Assembly: GCA_021397835.1 (NCBI GenBank) | Contig: JAJFZO010000230.1 | Span: 3,094,001-3,158,000 of the forward strand | DNA length: 64,000 bases | Reading direction: 5' to 3' | DNA from: Moringa oleifera | Taxonomy: Eukaryota > Streptophyta > Magnoliopsida > Brassicales > Moringaceae | Shown: piece by piece, positions 48,005 to 60,585 of the stretch | Position numbering within the stretch: the first letter of the stretch is position 1 | How the letters are laid out: each line of letters opens with the position of its first letter | The notes under the pieces: generated by a model | The model's database searches: none | What the model saw: only the letters and a program-made list of their open reading frames with translations | Told to the model about the DNA's origin: nothing | Program-made: the position numbers and the translations under genes

Positions 48005-49940
48005 GCATCTAGATCAAGGAATGAAACATAAAAAATTTTATTTTTCCAGTTTTTCACTATTAAGGGTTCCGCAAACAAGGTATGGCCAGTATGGGAACAA
48101 AAGTACTACCATTTTGCATCACTGGATGTTTTCGAAAAATAAAAAAGTTAAGGAATAAGTGAAAGAAAAAGAATGAAGCCTATGAATAAAGTAGCATGAA
48201 ACCGATGGATAACCACCACGAGTTTGGGTCTAGTTATGTTGGGGACACTCTAGAAACTCGGCACACCTACCAAACAAAAAGATGAGCAAAAAATGTAGGC
48301 CACATGAAAATTTGTCCTAATAAAGGTATAACATTTCATCATGCGAAACACATGCAAAATTGTTTTCTTGAGGGGTGAGTACGGTTACTAATTCTAGAAA
48401 GTAAAACTTATGATGACAAAACCCTAAACTATTATCCGACATTACAAACTTAATGTGGGAAGCCGAAAAGTTTTTATGGTTCACCGATTCATAGGGTTCA
48501 CCAAACACGCTTGCTTCATGGTCCTGTGGACTACCCGAGTCTTGACTAGAACCCATCACTAATAAAAAAATAGAAGAGAAAAGAGAAAAAAAAAAAAAAA
48601 AAAGAAGGAAAGCCATATACCAAGGACCATGAGCAGGCAGCGAGTGCAATCGCCCACTAGATGCAGGAAAAAGGCTAGAAACGTGAAATAACTGAGGACG
48701 AAAATGACTAAGGTCAAAGAAGATGACCTTTTAAATATGGCAACGAGTGTTCCAAATTTAACCAAAATCAAGAACAAGGATTGATAGCCAAGATGAACCT
48801 CTACGCAGTATACGTGGACGGCCAAGGCACTAAAGTTTCTGTAACACAACAAGGCAAACAGACACGTGCATTTCCTTAAGTATAGGGTGTTAAAAAAGCC
48901 TGAACGCAAGAAAAGTACTATGTTAGGTAAGTCCTTGAATAATATGATGCAAGCACCATGTAACGTCATCCTCAAATTGGTTATAATGTTAAATCAAGTC
49001 TTAGATAACATCAGAAGAATAAAATAGGACAGGAAAATTGACACGAACCAACACAAGGCTTATGAGTCCTTAACGTCCTCGATGTCCCTTTAAAAAAAAG
49101 GGAGATGTTGCGTAAGCTTAAATATATACAAAGGCCCAACCCACTATATGGATCCCTTTGGCCCATTAGCCTTCTAGTCTAAGGTTTGAAGGTTTGAGAC
49201 CCGCCCGAATGTCACCTTAGCCAAGGTATGCCTCCAATAAGAATTATGTGGACTATCAAGCAAACATGTTGAGCCATGGCACAAGGATAAGGAGATCATG
49301 GAGGTCAGAGAAGAAATAGGATGCTGGAGAGGGAAAGATAAATATAAAAAAATGGAGGCTATAGAAGACAGGAGTGAAAAAAATTAAAAAAAAAAAGAAT
49401 AAACGTAAGAAAGGACCGAAAGACTTTCAGATTAGGACAACAATAAGGTCTACAAAAAAGATTTTGTAATTAAGTTTTTATTTTAGTCATTGATAACAAT
49501 TTGTAGAGAAAATAAAATGATTATATTTCAATTAAATGGGATATACATAGTTAATGAACATAATTTTATATAAAAAAAATATGTGGTGGATCATATTTTC
49601 ATATTTTTTATAAAATAAACCAATTTTTCTCTGCAAATGCTAATTCATAAAATATAATAACAAAATCCTTTATAATTCAAATTGATAGAGAACATATATT
49701 TACTGGTAAAGGATGAAATTTTTTAGGGAAGAAGGGAATTACCCTAGAACTTGGTGGGATGAGAGAGAGATTTATATCAACCATTAAAAGATTTCTTCAT
49801 AAATTTATACTATAAAAAATTTAAATATACTTAATAATTGACTATTTTATTTAAAATCAATCAAAATAATACCAAGAACATAGCAAACAATTCTATGTAA
49901 AATCTTCAAAATAAAAATTTGACACATACATTGTCATTTT

Positions 49941-50001
49941 TACACTAAGAACCGTCAACAAAAATGATAAGTGGAACATTTTTATAGCTGGTTCTAGTGT
50001 T
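49941..50001. repeat. Imperfect inverted repeat
   Basis: The left arm ACACTAAGAACCGTCAAC (from 49941) pairs imperfectly with the right arm ending TAGCTGGTTCTAGTGTT (to about 50000). Arms are close to 28 nt with a short loop. The CACTA-like tip could be a transposon end, but no partner was confirmed. Confidence 0.5.
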
Positions 50002-53000
50002 ACCACAACCTCTAATTTCCTTTTTTTTTTTTTTCACCAGAATGCTTCAAATTCTTAAGGCTTGTTTGTCAGTTTTTTTTAGTATCATCTTGCTCCCCAT
50101 TATCGGCAATGGAGCAAAACATGCAAGAGCTATCATATTTGCTTTCAAGAACAAGGTGGTAAGTGATAGTACAATATTTAACAAAGTATTGATTGAAAAT
50201 CCATAAGTTAAATTTGCTAAGTGGAGCGTTGTTAGGTATGTAAAATTGCAGGGTATATCTTTGGGAGTTAAGCTTTGGGTTCTGCAACTCAGATTTCCAT
50301 GTTTGTGGTAAGAACGTATTTACAGTCAATCGTCAAGCAATATTAATTCCTCTCAAAAGTTTTGAAATTCTAAAGCTTGTCTCACTCGAGTTCCTTTGTG
50401 CGCAATAGTTGCTTGGATGGTGGGTATGTCTTAAGATGGATCTTAGCTTCAATATAATCCAAATAGGCTTCCTAGCTCCATCCATTGTTTTAGAAATAAT
50501 TATTAATACCAATTAAATAATAAATTATTTTAATATTTTTTATACCTATAACATCAAAATCAACTATAAATATTTTTTAAAATAATATTATATAATAAAG
50601 TTATATAATAATTTATTATTAAAAATAAGCAAAGATTAATAAAAAATAAAAAAAAACATATAATCATCAATTTAAATTTAAAACTAATAGACTATTAAAA
50701 TTTTATTATTAATAAACTAAAAAATAAAAAATATAATAAAAATAATTATTTGAAATAGTCATACATTATTTAAAATATAACTAATGGTTAGTTTAATAAA
50801 AATTTAAAAATAAAAATTATTGCCACTGACATTAAAGATAATTTCAAAATCATCAATAAAAAAATTTATTTATCGTCACCAAAGTGTGTTTTGTAGTAAT
50901 GATATAATATACGATTATATTTATAAACAAAACTTTAATTAGATTAACTCATAACAATATACTTTAATAATTCTAATAAAAAATTCACATTTTCATTTAT
51001 AAATACTTAATTTATAGAAAAAAAGCATTACACAATAAAATTATTTCTTTTTAATAATATTAAATATTTGAACATTAATTTTTACTCAAAGAAAATACTT
51101 TGAGACAAATTTAAATCTTGGCCCAAGAAAATCTCTTACACAGTTGGATAATAATGTAAACAAAACTTGATGTTCAGGCATTGATACAAGATGGTCATGC
51201 TGGGCAAGCAACACCTACATTTGAGAGCCAATTATCATTCTAGAGGGCAAAGCCACTTACATGCCCATGAAACAGGACAGCCAATATGGACAAGAGGGCC
51301 CTATGGAAAAATAAATAAACTCTTTTTATTAAGCGTTTTGGAATAAGTAAGGAAAATGGAAAAGAAAAAAAAGAAATTAAAAGAATGCAAAGCCATAAGT
51401 TTGATCTTTGACATCTGACTTTGCCATATTCCACATTAAGCCCATATAGTTCCTATTCCTTCTTGACTTGAGAATTCTACGAGAGACATTAGCAATGCTT
51501 CGGATATTGTATTAACATAATAATAGCACAACCAGCTTGAATCGGCCAAATTTACAGTGAATGCTAATTACACTTCTAAATATTGCTTTCCAGTTGTGAG
51601 TGCCATAAACCGTAAAATAATAACATATACTCTGGGAATATCACAGATGTGGATCCACTCAATCTCCTTTGCTGTCTCCTAAATCGAATCTTTATTTTTG
51701 TTTCAAGTGCATAATTAGATATACCCTATACAAAGATTCTTAATTATGCATGGAATATCCTTATACCAAGGAAATGTACAATTATTATGGACACTAATTA
51801 AGCACACAGGACAGAAGACAATGGTTGGGTATTCCATTTTGTCTAAGAAATTGCCATATGTCGACCTAAGAGGATATTGGGGAGCATCAGCTTGGCTGCA
51901 AAATATAAAAATGTTGAATTAACAGTAATGTCTCAACGGGCATACTATATTGCTGAATTAGCTACTTCCCCACTTGCATTACATGTCCTCCATAAACAAG
52001 ACCGTCAAGCATCCGATCCATTTTCAAGGGTCCCATGTTTTATGTGATACACATTCAAACAGCTTTCCCAATGCCAGGAATCATGTTCATCTGTATAAAC
52101 CCGTTATTCCGTAGGCAGTTGATTCTGATTCTCATCTTGCATTATTTTATTTGCTAACAGATACACCCAAAATGAAGATGCCGATCTAGAATTCAAGATA
52201 ATTTATTATATTATTTTTATAAAATAATTAAAGGGGATTACCATTTGATTCCATTCGATTTGAAGTTAAAATTATAATTAAATCAATATTGAAATTAGAA
52301 CCAACTAATAAGAAGAACTGAATCAAAATTAAAGTGACTTTACTTTTTCTTAGTGAATATACCAATAAAAATCTAGAGTTTTAAATATTATTCAATTGGG
52401 TTAATTGAACTCATCAAACTTTTGATTTCTAAAAAGTTCAATCCAAATTAAATAAAAATTTGAATAATGTTGAACTGAAATTATGGTTGGATTCTATTGA
52501 CTTGATCAAATTTTGTTCATCTCACCCTAATAATTAACATATTGTTAGTCTTTTGATTTGTCGTGCAAGGGACTCATATACCCAAATTCATATTGACTGC
52601 TTTTCTCGACTAATCAAACGTGTTCATAGTTTCTTGTGAGGATTTGCATTTTGAGAAGTTTCAAAGAAACACCAAACTAAAGATGCTAAATGTTGACTAT
52701 TATAGGCAATTTGTGTTTGGTCTCCTAAGGAACCCATGCCAACAACAAATTACTTTGAAACCATAGTAAATAAACTCTACACTAAGAATAAAAGACTTGG
52801 GTTAGGAAGTACCTGGACAAAAGAATTTGATTGTGGCATCTAGAAAGGAGGAGTGAGGACAAGTCTTTGGACAAGGGTAGGTTGGATTCCCCATTTTTCC
52901 TTGCCTTTGTTGTCTGACTGCGTATGGCATCTTTCAAGTCTTCACCCCAAAAGAAAACCTATTGCATTGTTTTCCCAAGCATCGGGTGACTAAAATAATG

Positions 53001-53220
53001 GAAGGATCATAGTATTTTTCTTAACCCAAGAGTCTCATTCTAGGAATAAAAAGATACCCTTTTTATCTTTCTTTCTATATTAATCGGAAAAGATGACTGT
53101 TTGGTTCCATTCTCATGTGCTGCCGCAAAGGAATTTTTATGAATTATTCCCTCTGCCACTTCCTTTCCCGCATAAAATCTAAAGCTTGATGATCGTTCTC
53201 TCCCTCAAAAAAAAAAAATA

Positions 53221-54561
53221 ATGGAAGATTATACCGATGAGGAGGACCTTTTGAATCTTAGCCTTGCCATGGTTACAGATGGGGCCGTGGAGAGGAGAAG
53301 AAAGAGAAAGAGGAACACGAGGGTTGATTCAGGTGAAGGTTGTGAAGGGAAGATCTTCAAGCTTCTCCAAATGAGGGAAGAGTTGTTAAAGGCAGACGAC
53401 AAGAGGAAAGGGGTTGTTGAAGATGGGAAGGGCCTTCATTTGATCCATTTGCTGCTCCTGACAGCCGCTGCAATTGACGACGACAGCACCGACGCTGCGT
53501 TGGATAATCTGACTGAGCTTTATCGCAACGTGTGCTTAACGGGAGAATCAGTGCAGCGAGTGGTGGCTTACTTCACAGATGGATTGGCTGCAAGGCTTCT
53601 TACTCAGAAATCTCCCTTCTATGATATGATCATGAAACACCCAACCCATCAACAAGAATTTCTATCGTTTACGTATCTGTATAGAGTATCTCCTTATTAC
53701 CAGTTTGCTCATTTCACTGCAAATCAAGCTATAATCGAAGCCTTCGAGAGGCAAGAAGATCATAACAACCGAGCATTGCATGTGATAGATTTTGATGTCT
53801 CTTATGGTTTCCAGTGGCCTTCTCTCATGCAGTCTCTGTCTGACAAGGCAACCAGTGCCAATAAAATATTGCTTCGAATCACAGGATTCGGGAGATGCTT
53901 GGAAGAATTGCAAGAAACTGAGAATAGACTGGTAAGCTTCGCAAAGGGGTTTCAGAATTTAGTCTTTGAATTCCAAGGGCTTTTAAGAGGCTCCAAGCTC
54001 GTTAATCTAAGAAAAAGGAGACACGAAACGGTGGCCGTGAATTTAGTTTTTCATTTCAACTTGACCAATTTTTTGAGGATACCTGACACTTTGAGATCGA
54101 TACACTCACTTAACCCTTCTATTGTGATGTTGGTGGAGCCTGAATGTAGCCAAAACCCACGAAGTTTCTTATCAAGATTTATAGAGTCTTTGCATTACTT
54201 TGCAGCCATGTTCGATTCCTTGGATGATTGCCTGCCACCAGATAGCACAGACAGATTAACCATTGAGAAGAACCATCTCGGTAAAGAGATCAAAAGCCTG
54301 GTGAACTCCGATCCCCCCTATGTGAGGATGGAAACATGGAAGGCGAGTATGGAAGGCCATGGATTTTCTGGGATTAAACTCAGCTCCAAGTCTATGATAC
54401 AAGCAAAGCTTCTTCTGAAGATCAGAAACCATTATTGTCCTCTTCAATTCGATGGAGGACATGGTGGGTTTGGAGTTTTTGAAAGAGATGACGGGAAGGC
54501 GATCTCTCTGGGGTGGCAAGACAGGTGTTTGCTCACGGCCTCTGCATGGCGTTGTGTGTGA
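53221..54561 (+). CDS. GRAS-family transcription factor, 446 aa, single exon
   Basis: A nuclear transcriptional regulator of the plant-specific GRAS family. A basic patch RRRKRKR (25-31) is a probable nuclear signal. The LHRI region runs about 71-127 (LIHLLLLTAAAI, VQRVVAYFTDGLAARL), followed by SPYYQFAHFTANQAI (157-171) and the VHIID-type motif LHVID (186-190) with GFQWPSLMQSL. LHRII and PFYRE regions follow (VNLVFHFNLTNFLRI, SIVMLVEPE), and the SAW motif with GWQDRCLLTASAW ends the protein. The N terminus is short and no DELLA motif is present. It resembles the TF80/RAD1-like group known from mycorrhizal legumes, but I recall those sequences only roughly. The ATG follows an A-run at 53208-53218 and the stop is at 54559. 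Intronless genes are usual in the family. Confidence 0.92.
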   Translation: MEDYTDEEDLLNLSLAMVTDGAVERRRKRKRNTRVDSGEGCEGKIFKLLQMREELLKADDKRKGVVEDGKGLHLIHLLLLTAAAIDDDSTDAALDNLTELYRNVCLTGESVQRVVAYFTDGLAARLLTQKSPFYDMIMKHPTHQQEFLSFTYLYRVSPYYQFAHFTANQAIIEAFERQEDHNNRALHVIDFDVSYGFQWPSLMQSLSDKATSANKILLRITGFGRCLEELQETENRLVSFAKGFQNLVFEFQGLLRGSKLVNLRKRRHETVAVNLVFHFNLTNFLRIPDTLRSIHSLNPSIVMLVEPECSQNPRSFLSRFIESLHYFAAMFDSLDDCLPPDSTDRLTIEKNHLGKEIKSLVNSDPPYVRMETWKASMEGHGFSGIKLSSKSMIQAKLLLKIRNHYCPLQFDGGHGGFGVFERDDGKAISLGWQDRCLLTASAWRCV

Positions 54562-57269
54562 CACAGATGGTCTTCCAACACATTAATTCATGATGTTCGT
54601 AACTTCATCAAATCAAATAACAGAATTTTTTATTTTTAAATTTTATTATGCTAATTAAAGAGTTCTGATCCTCATTGTTCTAAGCATCATGTTGTATAAG
54701 AAACTTTGAGCCACATCTTGGATATTAGGCTTAATTACTTGCAAAAGTTGAAAGATGATGCATAAAGGCATGCTGACGGCTTGGGCAGTTATTGCGCAGA
54801 TGCCCTCTTTCACTGAATGTGCTGTGGATTTTAATCCGATCTACAGAAAGCATTATCGCAAAATAAAAGATTTAATATAAGTTAAAAATAATTTTTTAAT
54901 AATAATTTTTATACCTATTATTAAAAAAAAATTTAAAAACATTTTTTTAAAGTTATTATTAAAGATTTTGGATAAATTTTTTAAAATTATCATTAAATAT
55001 TTTTTTAATGATAATTTTTAATGAACTATTGTCCTCCTTTCAATCACAATTTTTGTTGCCGTTAAAAATATTTTTATTTTTTAAATAATTTCAAAATAAA
55101 TATAAATTTTTATATAAAAATTATCAAAAACTTATATATATAATTTTTTTCATCAATCGTATCTTTTTTTATTTTATCTACATCAACATAATTCTTCTCA
55201 ATATCCATATAAAATTTTTTCCATCAAAATTACAATACAATATATAAATATTATAAACTTCAATGAAATTTGATCAACACATATACAATTACACAATTTT
55301 TAAAAACAGTAACACTTATTCTTTTTATACACTTTAATGAAACAACCATACTTTCTTTTTTCATTTAATATAATTATACCAATATATACATAATTAATGT
55401 CACAAAAATTATAATTCTTATTTAAATTATCATTATTTCTTTCATGTATGAAAGTACTTTAATATAATCTAATTCAAAAAGTAATAAACATAACATCCAA
55501 CATATGGAAAAAAAAATTAATTTTATAACTTAACTTCATATGTACGATACATAAGTTTGAATACATATTATTATACTCGATCCTAAAAATTAAAATATAT
55601 AAATTCATTAATTTATATAAAAATTTGTTTACTATCAAGGTTCAACTTTTTGATATGGCACTCCATACAAACTATCCAACATCTTTTCTAACTTTATTAA
55701 CATTCGATTGGGTGTAAGTATTTATATTTACTAACTATATTTATAAAAAAAAAGTTAGTTCAATAAACACATTAATTTTTAAAGTAATTATATAAGTAAA
55801 TACTTAAAAACTTATCATTTTTATATATAAAATATTATTTTCATGACAGTTGATGATCTTCCTTATAAATTTCATGCTCGCATTTAGTATTTGACTCATT
55901 ATGAAATATCAAATTCACTCAATTAAAGCAAACATAAAAACGTATTCTTAAAATAACTTACATAATTATTTTGACTATGTCAAACTATTAAAACACTCAA
56001 ATTAACCCCAAAAATGAAAATTTCAATTTGATAAGCAACTATGAACATGCTCTTACAAAAGCATCGATAATTTTAGTGATATTAGATTAATCATACATAG
56101 CCAACAACTAGATAATGATAATTGATGCTAACAAAAGCATTGATAATTTTAGGATCATCATAAAAATATTCATCCTCCCCGATGTTAATACTTATTCTAC
56201 CTATAATATCAAACACCAATAAAAAATAATAATAATTTATGTGCAAAAATAGTGTTAAAAAAAAGAAAATAACAATTCTTTTGTTATAATTTCGATAATC
56301 AAAGCTTCCAATGTGGATTGTCAATGACGAAATAAGAGAGAAAATTATTGCAAATGTACTTTAGGTTACTCAACTGGGAAAAAGTCAATAACACTTACGT
56401 GTTGTCATTTAACTTTATACACTTGTGATAATTTTTTTTTTTTTGCCTTTTATTAAATAAAAATATTATAAATAATATTTAATTAATTTAAACGAAAGAT
56501 TTAATTTGAATAAAATTCAAGCCGTAAGATTTATTTAAATATATTTTAAAATTTAATTTTTAATTAGAGAAAAAAAGATGAAAGTCATAATTTTAAATAA
56601 TATTTATCCAAAATTGAATCAATTGATACACTTAAAATATAAATAAAAGAGTTAACATAAGATTTCATTATTTTTATATTAAAATTTTAGACTAATAAAT
56701 CAAACCTGATCAAATTAAGGAGATTACTCAATTTTTTTTCTAATTACTTATTTGGTATATAATTTTAACCTAGTTCTTAGTCACTTTAAAACCATGAATC
56801 TAAAAACATGTGCAGTTTACAAACTCAAAAATTAAATTAAATTTAAATAAAATAAAATATTAAATGTTATTTAAACACATTTGAAAATAAAATTTTGATT
56901 AAAAAATAAAATTTAAAATTTAGAACAATATTTATAAAATAAATTATAAAGTGAAATACATATAAAACATGTTTTTTTTTTTTTCACATAAACCAAAACG
57001 TTGTCTCATTTCTGGACGGCATAGGGGAGGACACAAGAGTAATAAATAAATGAACGGGGAGATTCTAGTACCCACGCAGAAAGTTTCCAGCAAAGCATTC
57101 CCGAGCAAGCTCATGTTGTCATTTGGTGCTACCGTCTTCTGAAGGCTTGGAGAGGAGACCATAAGATAAAAGAGTTGCCGAGGTTCGCAAGGAGAGAATA
57201 ACCCAGCATTAGAATTACCAGAAGAAACAATTTTGTCCGGGGGATCTGACTAATAAAATCTGAAGAAGA
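54562..57269. other. Intergenic region between GRAS and TMEM18
   Basis: The GRAS 3' flank, then very AT-rich DNA (54860-56990) with T and A runs and inverted AT-rich words (for example around 54890-55070). A short phrase, AAAAGCATxGATAATTTTAG, occurs at about 56057 and again at about 56135. No ORF of note. From 57000 the composition rises and the TMEM18 promoter and leader begin. Confidence 0.55.
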
Positions 57270-60200
57270 ATGGAGGAGCTTAGATCGGCTATGGAGCAGC
57301 ATATGGACCAAATGGCAGATCTGGTGCAGAAGCTCTCCGCTGAGCTCCGCTTGGGCCTCCGACCTGCATACGATAATTTCATGGGTTTCTTTCACGCCAT
57401 TGACTGGAAGGTAGCTCCTCCGCTTGTCACCAATCCTCACCTTAATTTTCTCTCTGTTTTGCATTTGGTACCCGAGAAACTAGGAGGTAGAGGTGGGAAG
57501 GAATCTTTTCTGTTAGAATGAACTCTTCTTGGCGGGGCTTTTCTATTTTTTTTTTTGGGGAGGGTGGGTTCAAACAAGGAAGATCCAAAAGTCGAGTTAT
57601 TTCCGTCCTAACTCTTGTGTATAAAAACATCTATCTGCGGACTTTTGTTCGCTTTTATATGAATTGGCTTCTGGGAAGCGTTACTTCAGTTGGGGATACT
57701 TATTTTGATTGCATATTTTGTACTCATTATTGGCATTAAACAAAGGCAATTTTACACAAAGAAATATGGACGATTTTGTTTGCAAACTGTGGGATGATGT
57801 GGTGTAAAATGCTTAAGAGTTGATAATGTCTGATATTACTTTTGGAGATTTTTAGTGCAAGGGACAATATCTACATCGGATAGTAGGGGGACTGCATGTG
57901 TACTGTTTATTGACTGGATGTGATTTCATTTATGATAATAATCCTATTTAGTTCTTGGTAGTAATCAAATTTATTAAGTGAATGGTTGATGCTCATAATG
58001 AAACATTGTGGAGAGTTTCAAGATTGAAATACTAGGAATCAACCCAAAATCTTTGCATGGGAAGCAGTTCATAGAGTAGGTTATGTTGGGGTTTCAGTCA
58101 AAGCTGCTACGTGCACGGTTGATTTGGTTCATGGTTTATAAGTTTATCTGTAGCTTCTTTGGGCCTTTCTAATGTTTGTTCTTTCCCATCCAGCTTTTTC
58201 CGTGACAAATCTAGGTTATGAGTAATTAATTTAAAGTATTGCGATCTAGCAATTTCGTATTCCTAAATGTTTACATGAGTACCAGATATGTTTCTCTTGT
58301 ATGATAAATGTGTTCTGATCCATACTGATCTTATGCATTTTCTCTTTATGTGCCTTCTTGTTGTGTCATGTTCTTCTCTAATCTTAGATGCTAAACATTA
58401 ACTTGAATCTGTTTCACTTATGAGTATGTATCTTTTTTTTTCCCTTTTAATTACAATTTTTCTTTAGATTTGAGTTTGTGATCGAATGTCTGATGGTTCC
58501 CCTTTCCCCCTTTTCTTTTTATTTTATGGACAGGAACCTTGGTTGATGTGCCTGTTGGCATTCCATGTTGTGTTGCTCATGACAACCATTTTCTCAAGGA
58601 AAAACATCAACTTCCAAATGTGTTTGTTCCTTATGGCATGTAAGTCATTGTTTTCATGTTCTCTACAGTTATCTTCTGTATCTGAATGTTTCTTCCCTTG
58701 CTTTCCAATATTTTGTTTGTTAGTTGGTTTCTTTACTCCCAATGGTAATGACTTCAAAATGCCTGTCCTATCATGTCTATTATGATTGAATTCTAGGTTG
58801 AAAGTGACTTTTTTCTCGCATCGTTGTCAGCTTATTGAGGAAACTGATTGCAGCATCTCTTTTTATTCACTGCTGTTTACATTTTTATTTTTTTTTTCCA
58901 TAATTTCATTTAAGGAAGAAGCTCAATCATTTGTCTCTATTGTAGACATATTTCTTACATGTAGCAAATTAGCTCCATATTGGTGGGAAGCTCATTAGTA
59001 GCTCTTAGCAACATTTACATTTGCATCTTGCTACTGGGGATTTCATGGGCTCCTCTTACAAATTTCAATTTTATCACTTTCTCTGTTTTCATTGCTGCTG
59101 CATCCACTTTTAACTGTTAAGTAGGCTTCTTCAAGATGCTATGAAGAGTATAGGTTCTTGTTTTCTGTTTGTGTCTTAGGCTGCATCACCTGGATATTAA
59201 TGTGGTGTCTTTTATGAGCTGGTTACCTCCTAATGTAATGGAAAGAAAGAGCAGGTTGCCTGAAGGAGTGGAAAAACCTCCTGAAATGGTGTGTCCCAGT
59301 ATGATTTTCGCTTGGATCTAATCTTCATCTTCCTTCAAGCATTACGGCACCTTTTTGAAGTTCCTCTTGTTGTTTCGTTTAATTGATTCCTGCCCCTTTT
59401 TAGGTTCTTCCTCTTCTGCCAAAAGTGGTAAAAAGACAAAAAGAAAAGAAGGAAAAAAAAAAAAGAAAAAGAAAGTTATCAACTACTCTACCTTGGTTTC
59501 TATCTACTTTCTGCAATGCTGGCAAATAGGATGTTCACATACACATAAGTCAACCATTCTGTATATCAGATTTTCTGCTTTCATGGAAACAGATGGATGC
59601 TTAATGTAATATTCTAAATATAGGTGGTGTTGGAAATGTGGTCTTCTACTCACAAAGCATGTCTAAGAAGATCCTCTACCCTGGATGACATAAAATTGTT
59701 GAACATGTTGAACACAAATGGGTACCCGAAATATTACAAAACTTTAACATGAAAAAGAAAATATAGGATATCATAATTGTAGGAAGGACAAAAATTAAAT
59801 CTCCTCATAGTTGTAGCACTTGTACTCTCTTTGTTATAGCACATATACTATTTTGCTTTTGATTCTTTCCTGATAGGCTTTAGTCATACCAATTTCAAGG
59901 TCAATATTTATTGAACTGCTTGCAACTTTTGATTAGTCAGTGGGAGGGAAACAGAAAATACTTAACATTGCTAACCATTAATGTTTTTAACTGCCTTACG
60001 TTTTGAAAAGGTGGGAAACCAAGTTGATATGTAAACCTCCGCGATGTTGAAGGTCTTCTAGAAGGCTGATTGGAATCTGTATGCTTTCATGGATAATAGA
60101 CATGCACCCTTATATATACATCCAGAAATCCTAAAGTGACATGAATTTGCATTTTTTTTTTCCCTTTTTTAATGAGAATCAACTTTGGGTTTGTATCTTA

Positions 60201-60585
60201 TTTGAGATTTTTGAGGTCGAACTTGTTAATGTGATTATGTTTTATAGTGGCTGGAGTATATCTTGCTGAGAGACTTAATAGATTCCTGAGTGACAATTGG
60301 AAGAGCTTTGCATCTCAAAATTATTTTGATCGACATGGACTTTTTCTATCAGTACTCTGGTCTGGGCCTCTTCTCATCATTGCAATCATTATCTTGGTCA
60401 GTGTTCAAAATCTTATTGCTATGCTTCATTAATTTTGCCGAGACCTAATGTTAGTCGCTTTTTAACTGAACCCTTTATTTTCTTTGCAGGTAAACACCCT
60501 CTTTTCACTGTGTTACCTAATTGTTAAGTGGAAAAAAGCTGAGCTCAGGCACCGTGCCAGACTTTCTCGTGACAAGCAGGAGTGA
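57270..60585 (+). CDS. TMEM18: TMEM18-family membrane protein, 163 aa, 4 exons
   Basis: Exons 57270-57410, 58534-58639, 60248-60396 and 60490-60585 join in frame (47+35+1+49+31 residues) with GT-AG introns. The protein shows the TMEM18 layout: N-terminal amphipathic helix, then DWKEPWLMCLLAFHVVLL (about 45-63), a second segment across the exon 2/3 join (QMCLFLMALAGVYLAERLN), the conserved SDNW..F..QNYFD..GLF..VLWSGPLL phrase, a third segment, and a basic tail KWKKAELRHRARLSRDKQE. In animals TMEM18 sits in the nuclear envelope; the plant role is not established. The length fits the family. It ends about 1.08 kb before PS1, on the same strand. Confidence 0.92.

Larger units (their letters stand above)
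45575..53220. other. Intergenic region between hydrolase and GRAS gene
   Basis: 45575-45830 is the likely promoter of the minus-strand hydrolase. 46000-48000 is very AT-rich with degenerate ~22-bp repeats of TTATTTTxTTATTTTGT type (47180-47460). 48000-49260 is less AT-rich and carries overlapping minus-strand ORFs of 110 and 138 residues with no family match. 49940-50900 contains a short inverted repeat and AT-rich DNA. 51100-53200 shows nothing recognised; its last part is the GRAS promoter. Confidence 0.5.

Noticed and set aside
48317..48975. Two minus-strand ORFs read as a membrane protein gene
   Set aside because: The hydrophobic run is partly a translated poly-A/T tract and no family signature was found; kept only as an orphan segment in findings.
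58486..58785. 99-residue ORF across TMEM18 exon 2
   Set aside because: It is the exon read through into both flanking introns; the splice sites at 58533/58534 and 58639/58640 give the conserved protein.
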